Positions 1 through 7,363 of a DNA stretch of 11,733 nt are shown one piece after another. Numbering within the stretch: position 1 is the first letter of the stretch; every line of letters begins with the position of its first letter. The stretch comes from Porticoccus sp. (GTDB taxonomy: Bacteria > Pseudomonadota > Gammaproteobacteria > Pseudomonadales > Porticoccaceae): NCBI GenBank assembly GCA_023263825.1, contig JALQUJ010000219.1, forward strand, positions 1-11,733, in the 5' to 3' direction. A program made the position numbers and the translations under genes. The notes beneath the pieces were generated by a model. That model had not been told where the DNA came from. It searched no databases and saw only the letters and a program-made list of their open reading frames with translations.

Positions 1-65
1 AAAACGTTTATGTCGCAGAGCTGGCTAGGCAAAAATTGAAGAGAAAGCGGAGTTTATACCTATAA

Positions 66-149
66 ATGAGCAGAGCCGGCCCCATGAGTGCAGCGAATGT
101 TTTGGGTCTTTTGAGTCAATTTTTAACGCCGCCAGAGCAAGCAAATTAG
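66..149 (+). CDS. possible 27-residue upstream ORF before lpxH (doubtful)
   Basis: A short reading frame starts with ATG at 66, immediately after an in-frame TAA at 63-65, and ends at TAG 147-149, only 8 bases before the lpxH ATG. The deduced peptide begins MSRAGPMSAAN and ends LTPPEQAN. The same frame is also open from the window edge to the TAA at 63, so the region could instead be the decayed C-terminal end of an upstream gene with an in-frame stop. A GCGGAG stretch at 47-52 is a rather distant ribosome binding site. lpxH itself has no clear Shine-Dalgarno sequence (the bases before its ATG are mostly T), so translation coupled to this frame is conceivable. I recognise no family and do not assign a function. 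Confidence 0.2.
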   Translation: MSRAGPMSAANVLGLLSQFLTPPEQAN

Positions 150-157
150 TTTTTCTC

Positions 158-877
158 ATGTCTACGCTACTGATATCCGATCTTCACCTCTCCCCCGAAC
201 GCCCTGCCGTTACCCAGGCATTTTTAGATTTTCTTACGAATCAAGCTGCCGAAGCCAACGAACTCTATATCCTCGGTGACTTATTCGAAGTCTGGGTTGG
301 AGATGATGACCCTGCGCCCTTATCACGAGAAGTTATCGCTGCACTAAAAGCACTCACTTATAGCGGCACCCTCCTTTACGTCATGCAAGGTAACCGTGAC
401 TTTATGATCGGCAAACGCTTTGCCCGTGAAACTGGCTGTACACTCTTACCAGACCACTATGTAGCACAGCTCGAAGGCCATAAAGTTTTACTGCTGCACG
501 GCGATACACTCTGTATAGAAGATGAACAATACCAACGGTTTCGCCGTAAAACACGGCGACCCTTCTTCCTCTGGTGCCTTAACCGTTTACCCCTGAGCAC
601 ACGCCAAAAAATTGCAGACAATGGAAGGGCTAAAAGCCGAGCCGTTAATGCCAATAAATCTGAAAATATTATGGATGTCACCCCATCCGAAGTTGAACGG
701 CTGATGGAACAATATCAAGTCAACGCCATGATTCATGGCCATACTCATCGACCCAATCGCCATCAACACAAAAATGGCGAACGGCTAGTGTTGGGTGATT
801 GGCATCATCATGGCTGGTATATCAGTCTTAGTGAAAAGAGCAAACCTGAGCTAAGCTCCTTCCCCATTGAAAGTTAA
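158..877 (+). CDS. lpxH: UDP-2,3-diacylglucosamine diphosphatase LpxH
   Basis: LpxH hydrolyses UDP-2,3-diacylglucosamine to lipid X (2,3-diacylglucosamine 1-phosphate) and UMP. This is the fourth step of lipid A synthesis, at the inner face of the cytoplasmic membrane. The 239-residue product has the full calcineurin-like metallophosphoesterase set at the positions known from E. coli LpxH: D8 and H10 in SDLHLS, D41 in LGDLFEVWVGDDD, N79 in GNRD, H114 in LLLHGDT, and H195 and H197 in HGHTHRP. The length is normal for the family (about 240). The start gives the usual N-terminus (MSTLLISDLHL) and no upstream extension fits. No good Shine-Dalgarno sequence precedes the ATG, which is unusual among genes here. 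Downstream it faces the adaptor remnant on the other strand, with no obvious terminator in the 41-bp gap. Confidence 0.97.
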   Translation: MSTLLISDLHLSPERPAVTQAFLDFLTNQAAEANELYILGDLFEVWVGDDDPAPLSREVIAALKALTYSGTLLYVMQGNRDFMIGKRFARETGCTLLPDHYVAQLEGHKVLLLHGDTLCIEDEQYQRFRRKTRRPFFLWCLNRLPLSTRQKIADNGRAKSRAVNANKSENIMDVTPSEVERLMEQYQVNAMIHGHTHRPNRHQHKNGERLVLGDWHHHGWYISLSEKSKPELSSFPIES

Positions 878-918
878 TTCAGCAAAATTGTTCACAGCAA
901 CAGCTACAAAAAAGTTGG

Positions 919-1251
919 CTATACGCAATATGGCGCGACAAAATCAGAGGCCTGAGAGACTGCCACCTGTGCCGCTCTGTCCTCATTCCAAAGGGATATC
1001 AACAATTGTCCGGCCTCTACATGATCACCCTCTTTAACAAAAAGCTGGGCAATTTGCCCCCCGATAGGCAACGACAAGCGGGAACGCTGGCAGGCTTTGA
1101 CGGTTCCAGCCCTCGTGTTGGCCACAGTCTGTTCTACGGTACCTAACTCTACCGAAACAATGGAAACAACTACCGGTTCTGGCCGAGACAGCAGATAAAA
1201 CAACCTAACAAAGAACAGCCCAATAGCAGCAAAGACAATCCTTTTTTTCAT
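919..1251 (-). pseudogene. truncated efflux periplasmic adaptor (HlyD/RND membrane fusion family)
   Basis: The 110-residue frame begins like a periplasmic adaptor subunit: a charged start (MKKR), a hydrophobic signal anchor at about residues 5-20, a short beta-rich segment with TRAGTVKACQRSRLS, and half a biotinyl-lipoyl-type domain (GGQIAQLFVKEGDHVEAGQLL, residues about 64-84). Complete adaptors run 300-400 residues and go on into a coiled-coil hairpin, a second lipoyl half and beta-barrel domains. Here homology stops after AAQVAVSQAS; a few unrelated residues follow and then a stop, and the other frames below it are also closed. An AGGG ribosome binding site lies about 10 bases before the ATG, so the 5' end is intact. 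No inner-membrane pump gene is adjacent. I infer a 3' deletion remnant, probably not functional as an efflux adaptor. A stable truncated protein cannot be ruled out. Confidence 0.7.
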
Positions 1252-1414
1252 AACTATTTGCCCTGAATATAGTTTTGTATGATGCCTAGGAAATCAATCT
1301 ATTTCTTAAGCATAGACCTAGAGTTAAATATCACCCGTTGATATAGATCTAAAACAACTGTTACAGATTGATACTGGAATAAAAATACATTTAAACCGTA
1401 GAAATTTTCCATAA

Positions 1415-1440
1415 AAAAAGCGACCCAAAAGTCGCTTTTT
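1415..1440 (-). terminator. rho-independent terminator after the DHOD/PyrK fusion gene
   Basis: A perfect 10-bp stem (AAAAAGCGAC / GTCGCTTTTT) with a 6-base loop lies 42 bp beyond the fusion gene's stop codon. On the minus strand the right arm runs into a T-rich tail, so it should end the miaE-yafJ-fusion transcript. The symmetric A/T flanks mean it could also act on transcripts from the other side. Confidence 0.85.
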
Positions 1441-1482
1441 AAAGATCACTAATTAAAGAGTAACTAGGCTGTTAAGCCCTGT

Positions 1483-3162
1483 TTATATACCGGGTGAAGC
1501 CTGTAAAAATGGCCCATCCACACAAAGTCTACGGCCATCTGGTGAAGCACAGGCACCACAAAGCCCGATTCCACATTTGGTCAGGTAATCAATGGCACTA
1601 AAAATTTGATCATCTCGGCAGAATTCCCGCTGTACCTTAATAGCAGCATGAACCATAGGCTCTGGGCCACAGTTGTAGAACACAAGGTTATCCAATTCAT
1701 CCTGAGGCATTTCTTTCAAACGCTCTCTTAGCAGTTCAGTAACAAAGCCATGAAAACCTTCAGTGCCGTCATCTGTAGCCACATACACGTCAGCTATTTT
1801 TTTGCACTCTTCAAGGAAATATAAACGCTCACCACTACGGGCACCGGTGAAAATCTCAGCATTGTCGAAATCACGAGCAATTTGATAAACCGCAGCTAAA
1901 CCAGTACCACCGCTGACGGTCATAATCTTTGCCCCATCATGAGGATTCACGGGGATACCATGAGGCCCTCTGACATAGGCTTCAATACCCGGTTCAAGGG
2001 CCATCAGTTCATGGGTAAAGAGACCAACATCAATCACAACCAGGGAGAAAGGGTCATCGGTAAGTGCAGAGAATGGTTTTTCACCCAACCCTGGAATCCA
2101 GAGGAAAATAAACTCCCCTGCCTGCACATTAACCTTACGATCAAAAGTGAGAATACAAATATCATCGGTGACCCGCTCATTAGACACCAATGTAACCGGG
2201 CGGAACTGCATATCTACATCGTAACGAATATGGCTTTCTGCTTGATTTTTTTCGTTTTCGATATCCCGCTGCAAGGTCTGGAAGTAATCACGCATATCGT
2301 CGGTGGTTAGGCCAATTAATGCTGAACCAACACCCACCACATCAGCCCCGGCGTTCACAAATGCTCGAATATCATCGGCACTGCTGACACCACCACAACC
2401 AATAATCGGGCAATCTAATGCTTCGGCAATTTCACGCACACACTTCAAACCTATGGGCAATACACCTTTACCCGACATTCCACCGGCACCATTGCTCAAT
2501 ACTGGATGCCCATGGGATGAGGTGTAACCTGGGCCTACGGTATTAATGGCGCATAATCCATCCGCACCGCCTTCGACAGCGGCTTTTGCAATTTCAGCAA
2601 TATTGTCGGTGTTAGGAGTTAACTTAGGAATTACGGGGATATCCACCGCCGCTTTTACCGCGGCAGTAATTTCTTTCACCAATTCAGGATCCTGCCCCAT
2701 GGCCATGCCATAGCCCTTGGCATGTGGGCAGGACAAATTCAATTCGAGGCCATCGGAAACAGGCGCGACTATTTTGGCCACTTCGACAAACTCTTCTACG
2801 CTGCCGCCGAAGATAGAGGTCAGTAAAAAACGGTCTTCAGGTACATTCAACGTGGCCAGTGATTCGGCCAGCTGTTTAGCGCCAGGGTTTGTTAGGCCTA
2901 CAGCATTTACAAAGCAACCTGGAGCATATTGGCTAATGACCGGTTCGCGATAACCAGGCCTTGGCTCTAAGCCGACACTCTTTGTTGTTAACACTCCTAC
3001 TTCGGGTATGGTGTCAAAAATATGCTGAATAATTGAAGCAGCGGTTGTTACGATTCCGGAGGGAATGGTGAACGGTGAGGTAATTTTCTTACCGAAAAAT
3101 TCGCTGTTTAAAAATTTATCGCTGTTAAAGGGCTCTGTTTTTGCTATGGAAAGTTTTGACAT
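1483..3162 (-). CDS. fused dihydroorotate dehydrogenase-like (class 1) / PyrK-like electron transfer protein
   Basis: Two domains in one 559-residue chain. Residues 1 to about 293 form a class 1 DHOD-type TIM barrel: KSVG (K61, likely flavin/substrate lysine), NLSCPH with candidate catalytic C145, KLTPN at 180-184, AINTVGPG, NGAGGMSG, and an FMN phosphate-site stretch IIGCGGVSS. After a charged linker (about 296-311), residues 312-559 resemble PyrK: a KPFS flavin motif at 362-365, GGTGLAA at 418-424, CGPEPM at 498-503, and a [2Fe-2S] cysteine set C530, C535, C538, C547. In known class 1B enzymes the two parts are separate PyrD and PyrK subunits that oxidise dihydroorotate with NAD+. The active-site loop reads SCPH, as in dihydropyrimidine dehydrogenases, where DHODs usually have SCPN, so the substrate is open: dihydroorotate or a reduced pyrimidine. 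No pyr genes are adjacent. Last gene of the minus-strand run. The ATG has only a weak AGAAG ribosome binding site. Confidence 0.85.
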   Translation of the reverse strand: MSKLSIAKTEPFNSDKFLNSEFFGKKITSPFTIPSGIVTTAASIIQHIFDTIPEVGVLTTKSVGLEPRPGYREPVISQYAPGCFVNAVGLTNPGAKQLAESLATLNVPEDRFLLTSIFGGSVEEFVEVAKIVAPVSDGLELNLSCPHAKGYGMAMGQDPELVKEITAAVKAAVDIPVIPKLTPNTDNIAEIAKAAVEGGADGLCAINTVGPGYTSSHGHPVLSNGAGGMSGKGVLPIGLKCVREIAEALDCPIIGCGGVSSADDIRAFVNAGADVVGVGSALIGLTTDDMRDYFQTLQRDIENEKNQAESHIRYDVDMQFRPVTLVSNERVTDDICILTFDRKVNVQAGEFIFLWIPGLGEKPFSALTDDPFSLVVIDVGLFTHELMALEPGIEAYVRGPHGIPVNPHDGAKIMTVSGGTGLAAVYQIARDFDNAEIFTGARSGERLYFLEECKKIADVYVATDDGTEGFHGFVTELLRERLKEMPQDELDNLVFYNCGPEPMVHAAIKVQREFCRDDQIFSAIDYLTKCGIGLCGACASPDGRRLCVDGPFLQASPGI

Positions 3163-3264
3163 TAAGTGCTTCTAGCCTAGGAGATGGTATAAGTCTGAGT
3201 GCAGAAGGATAAACGTCCTTAGTGTTGAAATCCACAAGAGGATAGAATCTCAGCAGGTTATATA

Positions 3265-3308
3265 TAACTACTTAACAGCTACTTAATAACTACTTAATAA
3301 CTATCCAA
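3265..3308. repeat. four tandem copies of an 11-bp A+T-rich unit
   Basis: The unit TAACTACTTAA occurs at 3265-3275 and 3287-3297. A variant CAGCTACTTAA lies between them (3276-3286), and a partial copy TAACTATCCAA follows at 3298-3308. The array sits in the 170-bp spacer between the yafJ stop and the fusion gene start, roughly 100-145 bp upstream of that ATG. The 11-bp period is close to one DNA helical turn, so repeated protein contacts on one face are possible; this is inference. Confidence 0.75.
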
Positions 3309-3332
3309 CAACGACAATCCGCCTACTGTTCA

Positions 3333-4100
3333 TTATTTTAGCTTCTCACCATAGTGAAATAAACAGTATTCACCTGGCTGAATTTGCTGCCAGGTTTCAT
3401 TTGATGTTAGTGGCTGAGTTGCTATGACAGTGACTACATCGTTTGGAGTGGTCTCCTGCTTAAAATCAATGATTACGTCTTCGTCTTTTAAGCTCGCTTC
3501 ACCAAAGGGTGCACGCCGGGTAATCCAGTGAAGGTTATTACTGCAATAGGCCATCAAATACTCACCATCCGTGAGCAACATATTGAACACACCCAATTTG
3601 TTTAGCTGATCAGCCAGTTCAGCAATGTAACCAAACACTTCCACTCTATTTTCTGGTGCAGAGGCGTAACGGGTTTTTAGTTGCTGAAGCAGCCAACAAA
3701 AAGCATGCTCACTATCGGTCTCACCAATGGGTGTGTAAAAACCGGTCTCAAGGTTGCCATGGTTCTCAAGCTGGCCATTATGGGCAAAGGTCCAATTTCG
3801 CCCCCATAGTTCCCGGGTAAAAGGGTGGGTATTCTCGAGACTAACTGCGCCGCTATTAGCTTGACGAATATGACTGACGACGGAGCAGCTCTTGATCGGG
3901 TAATCAACCACGAGAGCCGCAATTTTTGAGTCATAGGAGGGTGATGGATCTTTGAATGAACGACAACCTTTGCCTTCGTAAAAGGTGATACCCCAACCAT
4001 CGGCATGGGGGCCAGTTTTACCCCCACGCTGTATTAAACCGGTAAAGCTGAAGCAAATATCCGTAGGGACATTGGCGCTCATGCCCAATAATTCACACAT
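3333..4100 (-). CDS. yafJ: class II glutamine amidotransferase-like protein YafJ
   Basis: The 255-residue product has the same length as E. coli YafJ and matches it closely. The chain starts MCELLGMSANVPTD, so removal of the initiator Met would leave Cys2 as the N-terminal nucleophile of a GATase type 2 domain. Further conserved parts are RGGKTGPHADGWG (25-37), HIRQAN (77-82), AHNGQL with the oxyanion-hole NG (108-109) and GETDSE (126-131). The domain fills the whole protein and there is no synthetase domain, so ammonia transfer to a partner or simple amide hydrolysis are both possible; the physiological substrate is not established. The ATG is fixed by the need for Cys at position 2. It starts 62 bp after miaE on the same strand, so co-transcription is likely. 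No terminator is evident between it and the fusion gene. Confidence 0.93.
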   Translation of the reverse strand: MCELLGMSANVPTDICFSFTGLIQRGGKTGPHADGWGITFYEGKGCRSFKDPSPSYDSKIAALVVDYPIKSCSVVSHIRQANSGAVSLENTHPFTRELWGRNWTFAHNGQLENHGNLETGFYTPIGETDSEHAFCWLLQQLKTRYASAPENRVEVFGYIAELADQLNKLGVFNMLLTDGEYLMAYCSNNLHWITRRAPFGEASLKDEDVIIDFKQETTPNDVVTVIATQPLTSNETWQQIQPGEYCLFHYGEKLK

Positions 4101-4162
4101 GGAGAAATACTCTCACCAGAAAGACTCTTTTCTGAAGAATTCTCTTCTGAAGTAACGCCCAC

Positions 4163-4825
4163 CTATCCATTAGCCGCTTGTTTTGTTTCATGGCCTACAA
4201 GCTCCTGTTGTCCCAGAACCAAAGGTCCGGAATGAAAGTGAAATTCACTATCAGACTGCTCGATTAATTCATGTTCACACTCTCGGATCAATTGAATGCG
4301 GCTCTCAATGGATTTGTCGCCAGCAGCTTTTTTTGCCAGTGAAAGATAATCGCGATAATGACGCCCTTCGGATTTTAATAACGACAGGTAAAACTGCTTT
4401 AATTCATCATCGAGATAAGGTGCCAGTTTTGCAAATCGCTCACAGGACCTCGCTTCAATAAATGCACCTACAATCAGAGTATCCACTAATTTAGCCGGCT
4501 CGTGGGTACGAACCATTTTCCTCAACCCAGCAGCATAGCGGGAAGCACTGATATTACGATACGCAACCCCCCTGGCTTCCATAATCGCAATCACCTGCTC
4601 GAAATGGCGCATTTCTTCACGGGCTAAACGAGACATTTTGTTCAGCAACTCAAAGTTGTCCACATAACGATAAATCAAATTAAGAGCCGTACTGGCCGCT
4701 TTTTTTTCACAATTAGCGTGATCTATTAGCAAAATATCTGGATGCTTTAATGCTGCTGCTATCCACTCATCTGGTGTTTCGCAGGGCAAAAAGTCTTTTA
4801 TTTCGTCTAATGCCGTTATTGCCAC
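4163..4825 (-). CDS. miaE: tRNA 2-methylthio-N6-isopentenyladenosine-37 hydroxylase MiaE
   Basis: MiaE is an O2-dependent non-haem diiron monooxygenase that hydroxylates the isopentenyl group of ms2i6A at position 37, next to the anticodon, of tRNAs reading UNN codons. The 220-residue protein shows the ferritin-like ligand pattern: E40 (NCEKKA), E71 and H74 (EEMRH), E124 (FIEARS), E153 and H156 (EGRH). Size and all-helical character fit the family. The start is GTG at 4823-4825, preceded at about 9 bases by AAGGG on the minus strand. It heads the minus-strand run miaE-yafJ-fusion and diverges from phaZ across a 210-bp spacer that must hold promoters in both directions. MiaA and MiaB, needed for its substrate, are not in the window. 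Confidence 0.95.
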   Translation of the reverse strand: MAITALDEIKDFLPCETPDEWIAAALKHPDILLIDHANCEKKAASTALNLIYRYVDNFELLNKMSRLAREEMRHFEQVIAIMEARGVAYRNISASRYAAGLRKMVRTHEPAKLVDTLIVGAFIEARSCERFAKLAPYLDDELKQFYLSLLKSEGRHYRDYLSLAKKAAGDKSIESRIQLIRECEHELIEQSDSEFHFHSGPLVLGQQELVGHETKQAANG

Positions 4826-5035
4826 AGATACTAACCCTTATCCTAAATTTACTAATGAGGCATTGTAATCTTTAGGATCAGCGAACTCTATCAACCACAA
4901 TAGATAAAACGACATCTCAAATTTGGGCATAAATTTTTTAGGTTGCCTATTCTAATCTGCTATGACTAAATTGATGCCTATGTATTAGATGTCAGGACCC
5001 TCGTCCTAGACCCCAAGCACTAGAGTAGGCTAAAT

Positions 5036-6259
5036 ATGCAATATCAGTTATTTGATCTATACCGCCAAGCACTTACCCCATTAACTGCCTCATTGGATCT
5101 CATACACGATCTTGTCACAGATGATAAATATCCATTAGCAAAAACGCGTTATGGCAGATTGCGTAAAGCGATTCTTGAGTCTACAACCCGGCTACTTAAA
5201 CACTATCCAAAACAGGGGTTTGAATACGAGCCCGTTATTATTGACGATGAAGAATATCCTGTAAGTGAAACAGTGGTTGTAGAAAAACCTTTTTGTAATT
5301 TATTACGTTTTCGCCGCGAAGAACTTCCTGAAGATGCACCCAAATTACTCTGTGTAGCCGCATTGTCAGGCCACCATGCAACCCTGGCACGGGAAACTTT
5401 TAGAGAATTTTTACCTGACTACGAAGTCTATGTCACGGACTGGCTGGATGCCCGTGACGTCCCTTTATCAGAAGGTAAATTTGGCTATGAAGAATACGTC
5501 AGCTATTTAGTAGATTTCATGAATCACATGGGCCCAAACAACCACGTTTTTGCTATTTGCCAAGCTGCCGTTCCTGCCATAACCGCTGTTTGTCATATGT
5601 CAAAGGAACAAGATGTTTGCCGTCCAAAGACCTTAACAATGATGGCAGGACCTATTGATATTAGAGTTAATCCAAACACATTTACCAAACAAATCTACAA
5701 ACTTTCAGCTAAACCTCTTGAACGAGTAGCTATTCACAAAGTTCCTAGGCGATATAAAGGTGCTGGAAGGTCAGTCTATCCAGGCAACTTGCAGTTAGGC
5801 GGCTTCATGTCCATGAACATGAAATCCCATATGGAAAAGCATATCCAGTTCTTCAAGGACATTGTTCAGGGTAACGCTGACGATGCCGATAAGCACCGTG
5901 ATTTCTATGATGAATATATGGCAGTGCTTGATATGGATGCCGATTTTTATATGGAAACCATGGATCGCATATTCCTGGATCAGCATTTGCCCAAGGGCAT
6001 CATGCAATACCAAGGAAAGACTGTGAGTTGCAGTGATATTACAGATGTCGCCATTTTTACTCTAGAAGGTGAGCAAGATGACATGATTAGCCTGGGCCAA
6101 ACAGAAGCAGCCCTTCACCTTTGCGATAAGCTCCCTAGAAAATTGAAAAAACATTATGTTCAAAAAAGCGTAGGTCATTACGGAATCTTTAATGGTAGTA
6201 AATACCGCAAAGGTGTTGCGCCCAAAATTAAAAGCTGGATTAACAAACACCACGAATAA
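5036..6259 (+). CDS. phaZ: intracellular polyhydroxyalkanoate depolymerase (Cys-type PhaZ)
   Basis: The 407-residue alpha/beta hydrolase matches intracellular PHA depolymerases of the Ralstonia eutropha PhaZa1 type, which mobilise native (amorphous) storage granules in the cytoplasm. There is no signal peptide, as expected for an intracellular enzyme. The triad can be placed by offset from that enzyme (C183, D355, H388): C175 in ICQAAVP, D348 in EGEQDD, and H381 in VGHYGIFNG. Also conserved are WLDARDVP (136-143), MMAGPIDIR (202-210) and GGFMSMN (255-261). An AGTAGG ribosome binding site lies about 6 bases before the ATG. No phaC, phasin or other PHA gene is adjacent, so it appears to be a single transcription unit ended by the hairpin at 6289-6312. 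Polymer chain-length preference cannot be read from the sequence. Confidence 0.93.
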   Translation: MQYQLFDLYRQALTPLTASLDLIHDLVTDDKYPLAKTRYGRLRKAILESTTRLLKHYPKQGFEYEPVIIDDEEYPVSETVVVEKPFCNLLRFRREELPEDAPKLLCVAALSGHHATLARETFREFLPDYEVYVTDWLDARDVPLSEGKFGYEEYVSYLVDFMNHMGPNNHVFAICQAAVPAITAVCHMSKEQDVCRPKTLTMMAGPIDIRVNPNTFTKQIYKLSAKPLERVAIHKVPRRYKGAGRSVYPGNLQLGGFMSMNMKSHMEKHIQFFKDIVQGNADDADKHRDFYDEYMAVLDMDADFYMETMDRIFLDQHLPKGIMQYQGKTVSCSDITDVAIFTLEGEQDDMISLGQTEAALHLCDKLPRKLKKHYVQKSVGHYGIFNGSKYRKGVAPKIKSWINKHHE

Positions 6260-6288
6260 TATCGCTAGATATAACATCTGTGATCAAA

Positions 6289-6316
6289 AAAGGCCGACAA
6301 ATGTCGGCCTTTCTTA
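6289..6316. terminator. bidirectional rho-independent terminator between phaZ and trhO
   Basis: An 11-bp perfect inverted repeat (AAAGGCCGACA at 6289-6299, TGTCGGCCTTT at 6302-6312) lies between two convergent genes, 29 bp after the phaZ stop and 52 bp after the trhO stop. A T-rich tail follows on the plus strand, and a run of A before it gives a T6 tail on the minus strand. It should therefore serve both genes, and better in the trhO direction. Confidence 0.9.
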
Positions 6317-6364
6317 TTGTTGTATCCCGTCATCACATCCTAATGAAACATAATCAACCTCTTG

Positions 6365-7363
6365 TCATTTTAAGCTTTCACTTCTCTGCTTGTTTTTAAG
6401 TGCCAGTTTTTCTTTTTTGCGATTTAAAAATTGTTCTTCCATTGATGAACCAATGTGCACTTCCCCTCGCTGCATAGCCAGGCTTACTTGCCGCTCTCTG
6501 GCTTCATAACGCTTCATTTGCTCTTCACTAAGCTTACCATAGCAGCGATGACAACTCACTCCTTTTTGATAATTAGCGTGCTGTTTATCTTTCTCTGTTA
6601 TGGGCTTGCGGCAGGCATGACATTGGTCGTAATGGCCTTTTTCGAGTTTATGGTTAACTGTAACTCTATTATCAAAAACAAAGCACTCACCCTGCCACAT
6701 GGATTCTTCTTCAGGCACCTGCTCCAGGTAATTCAGAATCCCCCCCTTCAAATGGAAAACCTCCTCAAAACCCTGCTGTTTTAAATAGGCTGTAGACTTC
6801 TCACAGCGAATTCCACCAGTACAAAACATGGCTACTTTTTTCTGTTTTTTAGGATCCAGTTCTTTGCTAACGTAATCAGGGAATTCACGGAAAGTTTCGG
6901 TATCAGGGTTTACTGCATTTTCAAACGTGCCAATTTCAACCTCGTAGTCATTTCGGGTATCCAACAACAGTACTTCCGGGTCGCTAATCAGCTTATTCCA
7001 GTCACCGGGATCCACATAGGTGCCGACGATGTCATTGGGATCAATACCCTCTATCCCCATGGTGACAATTTCCTTTTTCAGTTTCACTTTAGTGCGATAG
7101 AAGGGATTATTATTCACGTAGGATTCTTTCACCTCAATCCCAGTGAAACGGTCATCGCTTTCCAACCAGGCAATGACGGCATCAATACCCTGCCGGGAAC
7201 CGGCAATGGTGCCATTGATGCCTTCAGTAGCTAGTAGCAAGGTCCCTTTCACACCCTCTTTCACCATCAGGCTCTGAAGAGGCTCTCGAAGAGACTCAAA
7301 ATCAGGAAATTTGGCAAAACGGTACAGTGCGGCAACCACTACACCAGCGGGAGAATAAGACAT
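6365..7363 (-). CDS. trhO: tRNA uridine(34) hydroxylase TrhO (rhodanese-like, formerly YceA)
   Basis: TrhO uses O2 to convert U34 of wobble-modified tRNAs to 5-hydroxyuridine, the first step toward cmo5U34. Using the ATG at 7363 the protein has 332 residues, near E. coli YceA. The N-terminal part (1 to about 100, with TEGINGTIAG at 46-55) is the family's acylphosphatase-like domain. A rhodanese domain follows (about 125-220) with active-site loop CTGGIRCEKS, C181 being the key cysteine. A C-terminal cysteine module has C248/C251 and C271/C274, likely metal-binding. The tail is strongly basic (RKKEKLALKNKQR), suiting RNA binding. A longer frame opens from TTG at 7402, but AGAGGA lies 7 bases before ATG 7363 and the family N-terminus (AALYRF) starts there, so I chose 7363. 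It diverges from trhP, the O2-independent enzyme for the same reaction. Confidence 0.94.
   Translation of the reverse strand: MSYSPAGVVVAALYRFAKFPDFESLREPLQSLMVKEGVKGTLLLATEGINGTIAGSRQGIDAVIAWLESDDRFTGIEVKESYVNNNPFYRTKVKLKKEIVTMGIEGIDPNDIVGTYVDPGDWNKLISDPEVLLLDTRNDYEVEIGTFENAVNPDTETFREFPDYVSKELDPKKQKKVAMFCTGGIRCEKSTAYLKQQGFEEVFHLKGGILNYLEQVPEEESMWQGECFVFDNRVTVNHKLEKGHYDQCHACRKPITEKDKQHANYQKGVSCHRCYGKLSEEQMKRYEARERQVSLAMQRGEVHIGSSMEEQFLNRKKEKLALKNKQRSESLK

Noticed and set aside
1939..2953. Plus-strand open frames across the DHOD/PyrK fusion gene
   Set aside because: They are antisense shadows of a strongly conserved minus-strand gene and encode no recognisable protein.
3265..3308. CRISPR-like array
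   Set aside because: The 11-bp units are contiguous with no spacers; this is a simple tandem repeat.
3333..4100. Defence-system or biosynthetic role for the YafJ-like amidotransferase
   Set aside because: It is nearly collinear with E. coli YafJ and has no defence or biosynthetic neighbours.
4943..4972. phaZ promoter candidate TTGCCT with TAAATT 18 bp downstream
   Set aside because: Both boxes are weak matches, and several equally weak pairs exist in the same A+T-rich spacer.
4994..5007. Hairpin AGGAC-CCTC-GTCCT before phaZ
   Set aside because: Only a 5-bp stem with no T-tract; too short to call a terminator or switch.
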